Positions 49,226 through 60,520 of a DNA stretch of 64,000 nt are shown piece after piece. The translations under genes were made by a program, and so were the position numbers. Under the pieces are notes generated by a model, which did no database searches, was not told the origin of the DNA, and saw nothing but the letters and a program-made list of their open reading frames with translations. Within the stretch, counting starts at the first letter, position 1; each line of letters begins with the position of its first letter. This stretch comes from Paratinospora sagittata (Eukaryota; Streptophyta; Magnoliopsida; Ranunculales; Menispermaceae), in the NCBI GenBank assembly GCA_035771175.1, contig CM069608.1, positions 10,062,019 to 10,126,018 of the forward strand, written 5' to 3'.

Positions 49226-49347
49226 CATGATGGAATAAAAGCAGCAGTGAGGATCTGAGGCTTCGATTTTGATGTTCAACCAAATAAAACGTGGTCCTTT
49301 TGGTCTTCAACAGAACAATATTAATTTGAACAGGGCCAGGCAAGTAG
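49226..49347 (-). other. Exon-like coding island, unidentified
   Basis: Between a weak acceptor (tgcaaaag) and a donor (gtaaat) the minus strand reads YLPGPVQINIVLLKTKRTTF then YLVEHQNRSLRSSLLLLFHH. The composition looks protein-like and the opposite strand is closed. The family is not recognised. It ends about 30 bp from the truncated LINE. It could be an exon of an unknown gene interrupted by transposons, or chance. Confidence 0.25.
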
Positions 49348-49783
49348 CTTTTGCATAATTTGCATTAAGCGTAACCAAACCAACATGCAAGAGATAATTA
49401 TAGCAATGTTCATGAAGTCATGATATCGTCCTTCAGGAACAAGAAAAGAGATTCCAAATCCAAATGCTTCTTAGTCACTAGAGCTGATGGAATTAGATTT
49501 TTCTTCAGAAAAGCTTAGAAACTTCCTAATCTAGAGTTACTGATTTTGTTTGTCAAAATTAATTTTGCTGCTCTACATCAAGGAAATGGTCTTCATTATT
49601 TTCCCATAATACTTGTCGTCAAAATGCAAGTCTGAAACAATGGTTTAAGATATGGTTTACCAAATTAGTTCATGATGGAAATGACAACTACACTTACATA
49701 GTATCGGCTTTCTTAAACAAAATTAGTATCATCTGGATCATGAATTTGCAATAGAACTATAGGAAATAGATCATTATTTATTT

Positions 49784-49983
49784 ATTTATTTTGAGAAGAA
49801 ACAATGTTAGTAGTTAGTTGTATAACTAGCTCCATCACCATACCGCACTCTTGGGGAGGTATCAGGTCCGTTCCTGACCTATTAATCTCCTTCACCCCCT
49901 AGGGTGAGACGGTCGCAAGAGTTGAACCTGAAACCTTTGGGTTCCAAAGCCACCTCTTTACCAACTGCACCAACTCCATGTTG
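49784..49983 (-). mobile_element. tRNA-derived SINE, minus strand
   Basis: The minus strand carries an A-box-like ggtgcagttggtaaagagg and a B-box-like ggtttcaggttcaactct at its head, then a body with gtctcaccctagggggtgaa, and ends in an aaataaataaataaat tail. It differs from the other SINEs in the window. I could not define target duplications. Confidence 0.65.
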
Positions 49984-50329
49984 GTAATAAAGAAATGAAC
50001 TTCACTAGCCTTCATAAAATTGTGTTTAGAAAAGCAATCAATAACCAATTCTTTCCAATCATGAATTCAAAATTAGAAGTTTAACTGAAAGAATACTTAT
50101 TTTTTTAATATTTTTTTAAAGGTAACTATATATATATATAATGGGAAATTACAACTTAAATCAGTGGCACACATATGCCTGCTTTATGGGCCCACAAAGC
50201 CACTCCCATCCTCTAATCCAATCCCCAAATCTATAGCCCTTTGACAATTTACTATTTGCTACCCACATAGAAGCTAAAAAATGAGACCTTTCCCATACTT
50301 TGTATGCCTGAGAGAATATTATTGATTCA

Positions 50330-50640
50330 GCTCAACTTAAGAAAGCCTTTTCTCAAATACATGGGGAATATAAATCCATTTCCTCCACTCAGCTCTATCA
50401 AGGGCAAAGTTAATAGTTATATTATAACTAATTATATCTTTCTTAATTATCTCTATCCATGTTAATTTAAGTCTTTTTCTACCTCTATCATTAACATCAA
50501 TTACTAATAGGTCATGCTTCCTAACTAATGCATTTAATGGTCTTTGTTGTATGCGTTTAAACCATCTCAATTAGTTCTCTCTCTGTCTCTCATTCTATCT
50601 CTAACTAAGGCTTTTCTATTGATGTAAATTGTAAAGAGAT
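50330..50640 (-). pseudogene. RTE-clade LINE C-terminal fragment
   Basis: Minus-strand translation gives MRWFKRIQQRPLNALVRKHD, RGRKRLKLTWIEIIKKDI and ALDRAEWRKWIYIPH, the RTE C-terminus (usual form RLRWFGHVQRRP, RGRGRPKKTW, DRAEWRKRIHVADP). The 3' tail ctttcttaagttgagctga is degenerate. Confidence 0.75.
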
Positions 50641-52287
50641 GGAAACAAGGTTCAAAAAATTGACAAAATTTGTTGAATTTTGTCAATGTCCAACTTGACC
50701 AATTAAAGAGTAGTAAATTTAGAAAAAGTAAAACTTTGAGAGAAAACTCAATAATAGTTTATTTTTTTCGTTTAGAAAATGCAAAAGTTAACCAAATATA
50801 TTAAAATTCAACAAGACCCACCGTTCTTTTTGTTTCATCAACAAAAAACAAAAGAGTAACAAAAAGCTATGCGCCATTTTTTATTTCATCAATCAACATA
50901 GCAACATTAAAGAAAAACAATAGTTTAATACCAACAATGAAAAATAAAAAATAAAAAAAAACCAAAGGAAATTTAAAAGAAAAGAAAAACTCAATAAGCA
51001 TTGAAAGAGTTTCCATAGCCATCATTTATGATTTTAACAACTCATATAACAAGATAAAAAAAGCAATAAAATTTAGTAATAAGCTAACAAATTAACAAGG
51101 TTGAATTCCAGTCTAGGAAATTATATCGTTTAGGAGCAAGCTACTACAAAATTTAAAATTAAAACACTAAACAGAAATCAAAACCAGAAGCAAACATTTT
51201 AATTCTTATCACCCCGCTTAACAAGAACTGTTTTTTTAGGTCATTTATGGATATTGTTATTAAAAGTGGCTACCTATATCTGTTTTAAGCATATATTACA
51301 ATAAATTTGGATATTTAACACAAAAAGTCTTTAAGATTTTCTAGTTTGGTGAATTTTTACAATAATTCTTCATTTAAAGTTTTAACTTCCTTGAATTAAT
51401 TCTAATTTTTAAGTGACTAAAGTCTAGGACGAAGTCAAATTTTCGACCCTCAAAAGGAAAGAAATAGCATGTCTTCCAAAGTCATACCATACACAAAAAT
51501 CTGGTAAATCTTAGAATACATACGTCAACCGTATACCTTTTTGCATGAAGGTAGTGGCGGGGTACTAGCACACACAATCTCCAATCTTTGGAACATTAAA
51601 AACTTGGACTAAATTTGATTAGCAAAAACAGTAATTCATTTAGGTTATGTGCATTTCTTTCTAAAAGTCTTCTCTTGACAACTTCTGTAGGTGCTTAAAG
51701 AAAGGGAATGCAATTTGGGTCTGACTGCCACTGTTGGAGAGATGTTGTAAAATTAACACAAGTCATTGCATTTTCCTTTATAATCCAGCATGTGCCTATG
51801 ATTCTATATGGAGTGCTCCCACATTGATTTGGATCCAAACACATAAGATAATATTTACATAGTAGAGTGAGAAAATATTCCAAAAAGAAGACTGAATTTA
51901 CTGTGGAATTTATATGACTGGTAAGACGGAAAAGTTCACGAGTTAGCCCACTAAAAGCAAATTCTCAAACTCCAATGTTACATCCACCACTTTGTTAGTT
52001 GAGAAATGTCAAATAGGCACACAAGATAAACCAACAGAATTTCAGGTAGAAGTTACCAGGTGCTTTTGAGGAACATGCTGCTAGTACCGAACTTGCAACT
52101 CAGGCAGATGTTGGGGTTGAATAAAAGACTTTTGAGTCGTGAAAGTTTCAGCTAAATCCACCACTGGCTTGTAAGAGATCTAAATAATAGCTAAAGCAAG
52201 CAACAATGATATACACTGGTTATTGATTATTCACATCTATCATTCACATAGAGAAGCTTTCTACGAGAATGGAGCCCAAAGATCTCA
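50641..52287. other. AT-rich stretch, no confident gene
   Basis: Nothing convincing. Near 52047-52123 the plus strand reads KLPGAFEEHAASTELATQAD then VGVE and a stop after a gtag acceptor. Over nearly the same bases the minus strand reads PVVDLAETFTTQKSFIQPQH. At most one is real and neither is recognised. Confidence 0.3.
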
Positions 52288-52811
52288 ACATGAATGAGAT
52301 TGTTAGAATACTGGTATTAATATGTCCAAGAGTCAGTTAGTGGGCATACATGTTTCACAAGATTGGTTGGGGGAGATGGCAGATCAACTTGGATGCACTA
52401 CTTGTTCTTGGCCTATGAAATACCTGGGTATGCCTTTAGGAGGTAATCCTTCCAAGATGGAATTTTGGGAACCGAGTTGTATCCAAGGTATCGAGAAGGT
52501 TGGATGGATGGAAAAGAAGTTTCTTATCCAAAGGCGGTAGGCTTACATTAATCAGATCAGTGTTGGATGCTCTACCAACTTGCTACTTATCTGTTTTTCG
52601 GATTCCAGTGAAGGTGGCAAATCAAATCGAGAAATTAATGAGAGACTTTTTGTGGGGTAGTGATGATAGGCTGAGGGGTTCTCATCTAATGTCTCGGAGC
52701 ATTGTGCAGAGGAAGATCAACTAGAAATAAAGCTTTGGTTAGAAAATGGCTATAGCGTTTTGCGAGGGAGAAGGTCTCTTTGTGGAGGAAGGTTATCTGT
52801 AGTAGGCATGG

Positions 52812-53490
52812 TGTCACGGTCATGTCAGGACATGCACCGTCACTCAAGGAAAGGGTCCGTGAAGTTTCGTCTCAATCGGGAGTGGCAATCTTGTAAATAT
52901 GGCCCAATATGATTGGCCTCACATTTTGATCTTTCCTTTTGGAAGCAAGCCAAAAGCTTAACATCTACCTTAGGAAGGAGTAGTTTTCCAACTCTCCCTC
53001 ATGGCCATTACTTAGTCATGCATAGGACATTCCCTTGGTGCAACCCAGGGGGCCTGCTACCATCATCCTGAAGGGGGTAATGGTAGTTCCCATAGCATTT
53101 GGGTAGGTTATGGGACACTGCCATTGGGCTAGTAGTGCGGGGTTCACTGGTAAGCAGGGTTGGGTATCTAACACTGTTATGCCACCCACTATCGAGTTGA
53201 ACGCATTGAGCTATCTTTAGCCTACGTGCTAGAGTGTGTTCGTGGGGATACTCATGAGTGAGTTATCCATGGAACTTGTCGATATTGTATGGTTCAGGGC
53301 GACACTGTGCAAGGTATGCTATCGAAGGTATCCGAGTTTTCCGTTCAAATGATTATCCGGTGCTACACACGAGTGACATATATGAGTCTTCCGCTGTATT
53401 ATGAGTATATATGTGAATGACTGACCAAGAATATGGGTATTCGAGGTGTCGCATGAGCAATTTGTCTGTGTCATAAATATGCCCGTGACA
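52812..53490 (+). repeat. Left LTR of the LARD-like element
   Basis: 679 bp, starting tgtcacggtcatgtcaggac and ending atgcccgtgaca. Its copy at 55898-56557 differs at a few percent of positions by eye and has small indels. Confidence 0.85.
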
Positions 53491-53492
53491 AA

Positions 53493-53503
53493 TGGTATCA
53501 GAG
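53493..53503 (+). other. Primer-binding site of the LARD-like element
   Basis: tggtatcagag, two bases past the LTR, matches eleven bases of the initiator-Met-tRNA site; the following base is a rather than c. Confidence 0.8.
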
Positions 53504-54989
53504 AGTGAAGCAAATCCGAATAGCACGAACCTCATGACGAGTTAGTGCAAGGAAGAGATACAGTCGGAGAATGTGCGCGATGAGCAATGGAACCATCATG
53601 GTGAATGAGATGTACAATAGTGGTGTCGGTACAATGCCTAGAGTGGCACGATGATGGGAGGATACTCGATACGATAGTTGGACCCAAGCAATATCCAAGA
53701 AGTAAGTAGAGCTTCAATGGTCGACAAGTGTGTTGACATAAGAGCATGTGCAAGGATGTATGTCAAGTGAAGCATATGGGACAAGATGACTGTAATCGTT
53801 GCTCCGAGTTGCAAAGACAAGGCATTGAGCACACGTCACATGTGAATCGATAGTGTTAAAGGTTGCTAGCAATCGAAGAGGTCCGATGGGATCCAAGCTA
53901 GTGACGAGATCAGTACGAGAAAAGTACCGCACAGACAAGTTGCGACAAGGTGATCACGTCAGTGGACGATATATCGATGTACTAGAACACAACTAAGGTG
54001 TTGTGTGTGTGGCTTCGAAGGCGATGGTTCCGAGTAGTGGTGAGGACTACTGGCCGTCAGTGTTGCTAGCTCCAAAGCGATGACAGTATGTGGGAGACTT
54101 ACTTGAGCATCAGATGGCTGATAGTAACAACTTGAGAACAGTGTATTTAGATGAGATGACTTAAGAGACGAGTTGTGTGGGTTCAGTTGGGGCTTTGCAA
54201 TGGTTTGGGTGGATGCCAGTGAGCGAGGTGACTCCAGTGTATTCAAATGTATGCAAGCAGAGTTACCAACAGTTTGAACAAACCCAATGAAGCGTAATGA
54301 GTTATCTTGCCTACTCAGAGAAGAGCATGCCAAATTGGTTTTGGGTGATCAGCGAGTCACGTACAAGTTCAAGAGTGAACGAGCTACCATGTTCAAGAGA
54401 TGGGCTAGTCCAAGATAACACCATTTTTCAGTAGAAATTGAATTGAGGCAAATCTTCAGCGTCAACAAGGGAAATTGTTCAAAGGAACATACACTTCCAG
54501 GAGGGAAGGTCGACAGAAAGCCAATACATCATGGGTGAACAGTTGGGTACCTTGTGGTATGAGTACCATAAAGACAAATGGGGTGAGTTGCTTGTTCTCA
54601 GGGTGATGACATGGCATCGAGGGACTAGAGTTCAAGATTGCGGTGAAATTTGCTCAAGACCTCAGATGTGCAGAGTGGGCACAAGTGCAACTTTGTGAGT
54701 GCATGGTGGCATGGTTAGATGCTTCGTGTTAAGGAGTATCTCAAGTGGGAGATGCATGGTATTGCATCATTTTTCAGAGTGAACACTTGCTCAGGACGGA
54801 GAGCAATGGTATTTGAGTTCTTGGAAATTGAGTCCTTCGTGGTGGACATTTAGTGCAAGATTCATTTGGCAAAGTATGCGTAGTCCTGCAGTGTAAGAAT
54901 GAAGTTGGGGTGCTCTTTTCTTCGGATGGGAAAGAGGCACGTATCTTGGAAATTGCTACTCGGCTAACAAGAAGGTTAGTTAGTAGTTG

Positions 54990-55615
54990 AGGGGAGTAGT
55001 GATTTGAGCAATGCTTGTTCTCAGGGTGAAGACGTGGTGTCGAGGGACTAGAGTTCAAGATTGCAGTGTTGGGAATCAAGTGGGGTAGAGCTTCAGCATA
55101 CGTGTTACTCCAGATCTTGACTTGTTCGAGTAGAAGCACAGGGTGAAGAACAATCATCGTGGTGATGGTGAGCACGAAGGTGCGAGGGAGAGCTACATCA
55201 GGTACATGCTAGCTCGTTCCAAAGGTTGTGACTTGTTCGAGACAAGGTGAAGAACAAAATCATGTTGATGGGCACAGTGGTGCAAGCACAGAGGTGCGTG
55301 AGTTCGAGGTACTAGTGCAAGGAGAAGCACATAGTGAAGAACAACCGTAGTGAGTGCAAGCACGGAGGTGCGTGGGTGAGTTACATCAAGTAAATGCTAG
55401 CTCATACGAGAAGTTTGGTGCATATTGGGAATTAAGTGGGGTAGCCCATCAACATAGTGTTACTCCATATCGTGAATTGTTCGAGGCACTGTGCAAGCAG
55501 AAGCACAGGGTGAAGAACAATCGTGGTGGTTGGTGAGCACAGAGGTGCGCTCACGGAGGTGCGAGGGTGAGCTACATCAGATAAATGTTAGCTCACTCCA
55601 GAGGGGATACTAGAG
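54990..55615 (+). repeat. Degenerate tandem repeats in the LARD-like interior
   Basis: A composite unit recurs with the words gtgaagaacaatcgtggtg, gtgcaagcacggaggtgcg, gtgagctacatcag and atgctagctcg, beginning near 55140, 55330 and 55510. A related piece (gttctcagggtga-gac-tgg) occurs at about 54594 and 55017. No reading frame runs through them. Confidence 0.65.
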
Positions 55616-55897
55616 ATCTTAGAGGTGGAGAGATCATTGCTACATTGAGAAGTAACGCAATGCCCAAGAGTAGATGATTACTGTCAGAGTAAGGAGAACA
55701 GTGGTTCCTCAGCAGAGAAGTTGAATGGGATAGAGATCCAAATTCAAGGCAGGCAGCAAGGCCACGAGTTGGGGTGTGACAATCAGAATGAGCATATTGA
55801 GATGCCGATGAGAGGGAATTTGCAAGGAAACTACACCAGAGAGATGAATTCAACGATTGTGTCCATGAAGGGCATCGACCATTCAAGTGGGGTAGGT

Positions 55898-56557
55898 TTT
55901 CACGGTCATGTCAGGACATGCACCGTCACTCAAGGAAAGGGTCCGTGAAGTTTCGTCTCAATCGGGAGTGGCAATCTTGTAAATATGGCCCAGTATGATT
56001 GGCCTCACATTTTGATGTTTCCTTTTGCAAACAAGCCAAAAGCATAACATCTACCTTGGGGAGCAGTAGTTGTCCAACTCTTCCTCATGGCCATTACTTG
56101 GTCATGCATAGGACATTCCCTTGGCGAACCCAGGGGGCGGTTACCATCATCTTGAAGGGGGTAATGGTAGTTCCCATAGCATTTGGGTAGGTTATGGGAC
56201 ATTGATATTGAGCTAGCAGTGCGGGGTTCACCGGTAAGTAGGGATGGGCATCTAACACTGTTATGCCACCCGCTATCGAGTTGAACGCATTGAGCTATCT
56301 TTAGCCTACGAGCTAGAGTGTGCTCGTGGGGATACTCATGAGTGAGTTATTAATGGAACTTGTCGGTATTGCATGGTTCAGGTTGACACTTTGCAAGGTA
56401 TGCTATCGAAGGGATGAGTGTTTTGCTCAAGTGATTATTCGGTGCTACGCACGAGTGACATATATGAGTCTTCCGTTGTATTATGAGTATATATGTGAAT
56501 GGTTGACCGAGAGTATAAGTATTCGAGGGGCTGCATGGGCAATTTGTCTGTGTCATA
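55898..56557 (+). repeat. Right LTR of the LARD-like element
   Basis: It starts tttcacggtcatgtcagg (first TG mutated to TT) and runs parallel to the left LTR to tgtctgtgtcata. The final atgcccgtgaca-like bases are missing before the LINE sequence resumes. Confidence 0.8.
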
Positions 56558-57773
56558 ACCTACGGAATAATATGAGGGATGCTGGGTTAGCCACTAGAGC
56601 CACATTTAGGAGCCCTTGAAAAGTTATCTCATTTGTTTATCCTCTATTCTTACCCTTGATTAGATTTAAACTCGGAAAGGGTGACTCAATTCGATTTTGG
56701 GAGGATATTTGGAGTGGGAATGACACCTTCCACACACTTTTCCCTAACCTTTATCGTCAATCTACCTTCCATAATAAACCTATAATTGACTTTGTGAGGA
56801 ACTTGGAAGAAGTTTCACCGTCGTGGGATTTACATTTAGGTAGGCACATCTCCCCCCTAGAAAGGAAAGGGATGTTGACCTTAGTTAGTTTGCGTGAGGG
56901 GTGTCATCTTTCTGCGGATGATGACAGGGTTACTTGGCCATGGGAATCTTCGGGAACTTTCACCACCAAATCATTCCATGAATCTATTTTGAATGTGTCA
57001 AATATTCCTCTCTTTTCTTATCATTACTTTGTTTGGAAAGCACAAGTCCCATCAAAGGTTAAATTATTGAGGTTGGTTGCTTCTCATGGGAAGATGAATA
57101 CGGGTGATATGTTGCAAAAAGAATGCCTTATATGTATTTATCCCCATATTGGTGTTATCTTTGCAATCAGGATCAGGAGTTTGAGGGGCATGTGTGTTGG
57201 CGGTGCCCTTTTGCCAGGGAGGTTTGGAGTAGATGGTGCTACCATTTTCAGGTTATGAATTGAATGGAAGCGGAGGATGAGAATATAAACATAGTCACTT
57301 TTATGAACATTGTCTAGGCATCGTGGAAAGAACATTGAAAAGTGGTTTGTTTGGCAGTACTGTGGTCTCTAAGGAAGAAGCGTAATAAACGCGTGTTCCA
57401 TGACGAGATGAGTTTGGCAGTTAAAGTGTGGGAGAACTCCCAACTTTTAGCTTCTTTTTGGGTGGCCAATAGTAGCTTGTCAAAAGGCTATACTTTAGGG
57501 GATTGGATTAGAGGGTGGGGGAATTTTGTATCAAATTAAGATTTGGTTGTTTTGATGTGTGTATCTTGGTATATATATTATCTTATAGTTTCTTTTGAAA
57601 AAAAAAAAAAAAAAACATGAAATGAAGAGAAAGGGGAAAGATAGTGTTGGTTCATTAGAGGGAAGCAAAACCTCCCAATAGGTTCTTTGAGGGAATCCAA
57701 CCTCCCAATAGAACAAACCATTGACCTAATGACCAATCTCCTCTCTCATTTTCGTTCATTTTCTCTCTTAAAT

Positions 57774-58316
57774 AGGTGTCAACAGTTTGGTTTGATGCTC
57801 AAACCTAACCCAAACCAAACATAATAGGTTTCGGTTCGGTTTAGGTTGATCGGTTTAGTTCAAATTACCAAACCAAACCGAACATAATCGGTTTGGTTCG
57901 GTTTGGGTTGATTGGTTTGAAGTTTTAAATGCACCTACATTAAATAAATCAAAATAGTTAATTATGAAAGAATATATATGAAGTACTCTTAAATTTCCTA
58001 ATGTGTATTTAATAAATTTAAAAACAATCTTTACTATTTAAGATAATTATAAAATTTAAAGGACAATGTTTATATCATAAAAGAATACTAGACATTGAAA
58101 AATAAATAACAACACTTTTTCTTTTACAATCGGTTTGGTTCGGATCGTTCGGTTTAGATCGGTTTTCAAACCTTCAAACCATAACCTGAACCAATCCTAT
58201 AGGGTTATACTTTTTCCAAACCTAACCCAAATCGAACTTATTAAAAACGAAACCAAACCGAACCAAACACACCAATTCGGTTCGGTTTTGCAGTTTGAGC
58301 CAATCCATTAACACTA
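57774..58316. mobile_element. hAT-like MITE rich in ggtttggttcggt
   Basis: The nonamer ctcttaaat flanks it (57765-57773 and 58317-58325). Termini aggtgtcaac and (reverse) tagtgttaatgg form a short imperfect inverted repeat. The 543-bp interior is made of ggtttggttcgg/ccgaaccaaacc words in both orientations, analogous to the cccaacc element at 3383-3918. It is nested in the TRIM-like LTR. Confidence 0.75.
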
Positions 58317-58549
58317 CTCTTAAATAGAAGATTAGAACACCTAAAATCTGATACAGTAGGCACACCACACAACCCAAGTTCTACAAAATGGTCATGGTGG
58401 GCAAAAACTATCATAACTACTTTGACTTATTCAACTAGGTAAAATAGACAAAACATAGAAAATAATAAAAATTTGACTGTAACACTCCACGCTTTGCTAC
58501 CGCCCTTCGTGGCATCCATTTTTTGATCCCATACTCGACGTGGCTCTTG

Positions 58550-58561
58550 GCTCTTATACCA
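58550..58561 (-). other. Primer-binding site of the TRIM-like element
   Basis: The minus strand reads tggtataagagc, eleven of twelve bases of tggtatcagagc, two bases from the LTR end at 58564. Confidence 0.65.
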
Positions 58562-58725
58562 AATGTTATAAACTCATTTGTTTGTAAACTAGAAAAAATA
58601 TTAATAAAGAGAAGGGAAACATAAACTTGGTCCATTCAAGGGAACCAAAACCTAACAATAGGTTCTTCAAGGAAACCCAACCTCCCAATAAATCACACAA
58701 TGACCTTGTGTATAAGATCAGTGAA

Positions 58726-59950
58726 GTAGACAAGTGGCAGAAATCAAGAAAGGTTTATCATAGGAAAGGTTTATCTTGGGTTTATCATAGGAAAATATTC
58801 CAAGGCCCAAATTTTGGTACCCATATACGTGATAGTCATGAGGATGTTTGTTGAAAGATTGCTTTAAGCAATGAAGGCTACAAAGCTTATGCTGATTTAA
58901 GAATAAAGTTTGTTGAGTTTAATGAAAGAGATATGGTTATGGTGCGGATAAGGCCTAAACGTTATCCTAAGGGTGCCTACAAAAAGCTACATTCCAAGAA
59001 TGTTGGTCCATTCAAATTTCTCAAAAGAATTAACTCTAATGCTTATGTTTTTGGTTTGCCTGAAAACATGAGCATCAACAACATTTTTAACAGGATACCA
59101 CTCTCTATCCTGGCCATGAAGAAAATACATCAAATGAAGGTCCCAATGCTATCCTTCCACCTAGAGCAAGTTCCAAGGATGAAATTGAAGAATTGTTGAC
59201 TACTAGATTCTTTTCACAAGAGGTGGTGGTTATCAAAAGTATCTTCTTAAATGGAAAGTGCAACTACTTTAAAATTGTACTTGGATCACAAATGATGAAT
59301 TATTGAATTCCAACGACTAGATCATGACCTTTATGATAGATACCATGCTTTTAACTCGTTGGGGACAAGTTTTTCAAAGCCTGGGAAATTGAAGTAGATA
59401 AGTGGTAGAAATCAAGAAACGTTTATCATAGAAGAGGAGAAAAAGGTTCCAAGGCACAAATTCTGATTTGGAATTCTCTAGAAGATGGTGGAGCTATTTG
59501 TGACCTTTTATAGGTCACCTCATTAATGCAGTTGTGCAATCAAAGAGTTGGGAGTTGGTCAAGAGGAAGGTCAAAGAGATGGCTCTTTCACCAAGAAGTA
59601 TTAAGTGCCCTTAGTTTTCCTAGATTTCCTAGAGTTTTAATGCATGTATTTTCCAAGAATCGTCGATGATTCTTGATCTTCTGTACTGTAAGAGTCTATA
59701 AATAGGATTAAAATCTTCTTTTTGGAGCATTGAACAAAGTTTCAAATTTGAGTTTTCTCTCCTTTGGAGTTGTGTGATACAATCCAGCCTTAGGTGTGAT
59801 GCCAAGGACTTTTAGGAGTGATTCATAGACCTTCTAACTTATTTAGCTATTCTAATCCTTTTACCTTTATTTTTCACAAGCATTTCCAACCCAAAAAGAA
59901 CTACCAATTCTGTAACTTAACCCCCCTTTGCCCTAATAAATCGGAAAATG
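58726..59950 (+). pseudogene. Ty3 chromovirus deletion derivative: integrase C-terminus, chromodomain, LTR pieces
   Basis: 58858-59290 reads NEGYKAYADLRIKFVEFNER, DMVMVRIRPKRYPKGAYKKL and VGPFKFLKRINSNAYVFGLP, the integrase C-terminus of a Ty3 chromovirus. In a shifted frame GGGYQKYLLKWK and NCTWITNDELL follow, the chromodomain core. A roughly 80-bp segment (gaagtagacaagtggcagaa ... ttccaaggcccaaattt) at 58726 recurs at 59391, suggesting partial 5' and 3' LTRs. The right one holds a TATA-like tctataaatagg at about 59695. Gag, protease, RT and the integrase core are deleted. Confidence 0.7.
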
Positions 59951-59984
59951 GATGTCATTGCAACAGTAGGAAAGCATGGTAGAA

Positions 59985-60330
59985 TTTTACAATCACATTT
60001 TTTTATTGTTTTCTATGATTTGTGTATTTTACCAAATTGAATAAGTCAAGGTAGTTATAATAGTTCTTGCCCGCCATGACCAATTTGTAGAACAAGTGTT
60101 GTGTTTATGCCTAGTTTATAGGATTTTAGTGTTGCAATCTTCTATTTAAGGAAGAAAATTAATGAAAATGCCGGAGGAGATTATCACAATTTTATTGGTT
60201 TGATCTATTGGGCGGTTGTTCTCCCTCGGAGAACCCATTGGGAGGTTTTGGTTCCCTCAAATAAGCCAACTCTATCTTGATCTTTCTTTATTTGATGTTT
60301 CTTGGTTTACAAACAAATGAGTTTGTAACA
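59985..60330 (+). mobile_element. Second copy of the TRIM-like LTR
   Basis: It aligns end to end with the LTRs at 57617-58708 (opposite orientation): acaatcacatttttttattg start, tcccattgggaggttttggttccctc-type core and end tttgtaaca at 60330. The interior-like sequence aaaatggatgtcattgc precedes it at 59946. No second LTR is visible to the left. Confidence 0.65.
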
Positions 60331-60520
60331 AGGGAATGTTTAACAAAGATTAAAATCCTTAAGTAGCCCCTTTGCCCTAAAATGTCAAAGTTCAAGCAAG
60401 AGCTTACCCAATCCTACCTTACCCTACAGATGGCAGTATTAACACCAGGAAATGACCTTTTTCGCATCAAACAAGTGCAATGTGATAGCTCAAGTATGAA
60501 CCCAAAAAGGGGAGGGGGGG

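Larger units (their letters stand above)
52812..56557 (+). mobile_element. Non-coding LTR retrotransposon (LARD-like), about 3.7 kb, inside the LINE
   Basis: Near-identical terminal repeats 52812-53490 and 55898-56557 enclose 2.4 kb. A primer-binding site follows the left LTR and a purine tract (caagtggggtagg, 55884-55896) precedes the right one. The LINE frame before and after is continuous in homology, proving insertion. The right LTR lacks its last dozen bases, so only one copy of the presumed duplication (catgg, 52807-52811) remains. No gag or pol motif is found on either strand inside, so the element depended on another for movement. Confidence 0.8.
52300..57616 (+). mobile_element. L1-type LINE, 5'-truncated and split by an LTR element
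   Basis: Left part 52322-52811: MADQLGCTTCSWPMKYLGMP, LGGNPSKMEFWEP, KRSFLSKGGRLTLIRSVLDA, LPTCYLSVFRIP, DFLWG and VSLWRKVI-SRHG. After the inserted LTR element it resumes at about 56560: RDAGLATRATFRSPWKVIS, FKLGKGDSIRFWEDIW, WDLHLGRHISPLER, VTWPWESSGTFTTKSF and VWKAQVPSKVKLLRLVASHG, then a C-terminal VLWSLRKKRNKRVFHD and poly(A) at 57598-57616. The two halves fit one reverse transcriptase C-terminal/zf-RVT region. The frame has stops. Confidence 0.85.
57617..58708 (-). mobile_element. TRIM-like mini LTR element with a 78-bp interior
   Basis: On the minus strand a partial 5' LTR (58708-58564) ends gtttataaca. After two bases comes a primer-binding-like ggtataagagcc, a 78-bp interior containing atggatgccacgaag, and then a 3' LTR starting tgttacagtcaaat at 58485. 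The 3' LTR is truncated at 57617 by the LINE poly(A), and a hAT-like MITE sits inside it. The same LTR and interior start occur at 59948-60330 and the LTR alone at 16236-16591. There is no coding capacity. Confidence 0.65.

Noticed and set aside
53498..55886. Several minus-strand frames of 60-130 residues in the LARD-like interior
   Set aside because: They have no domain motifs and overlap one another in different frames; open frames reflect base composition.
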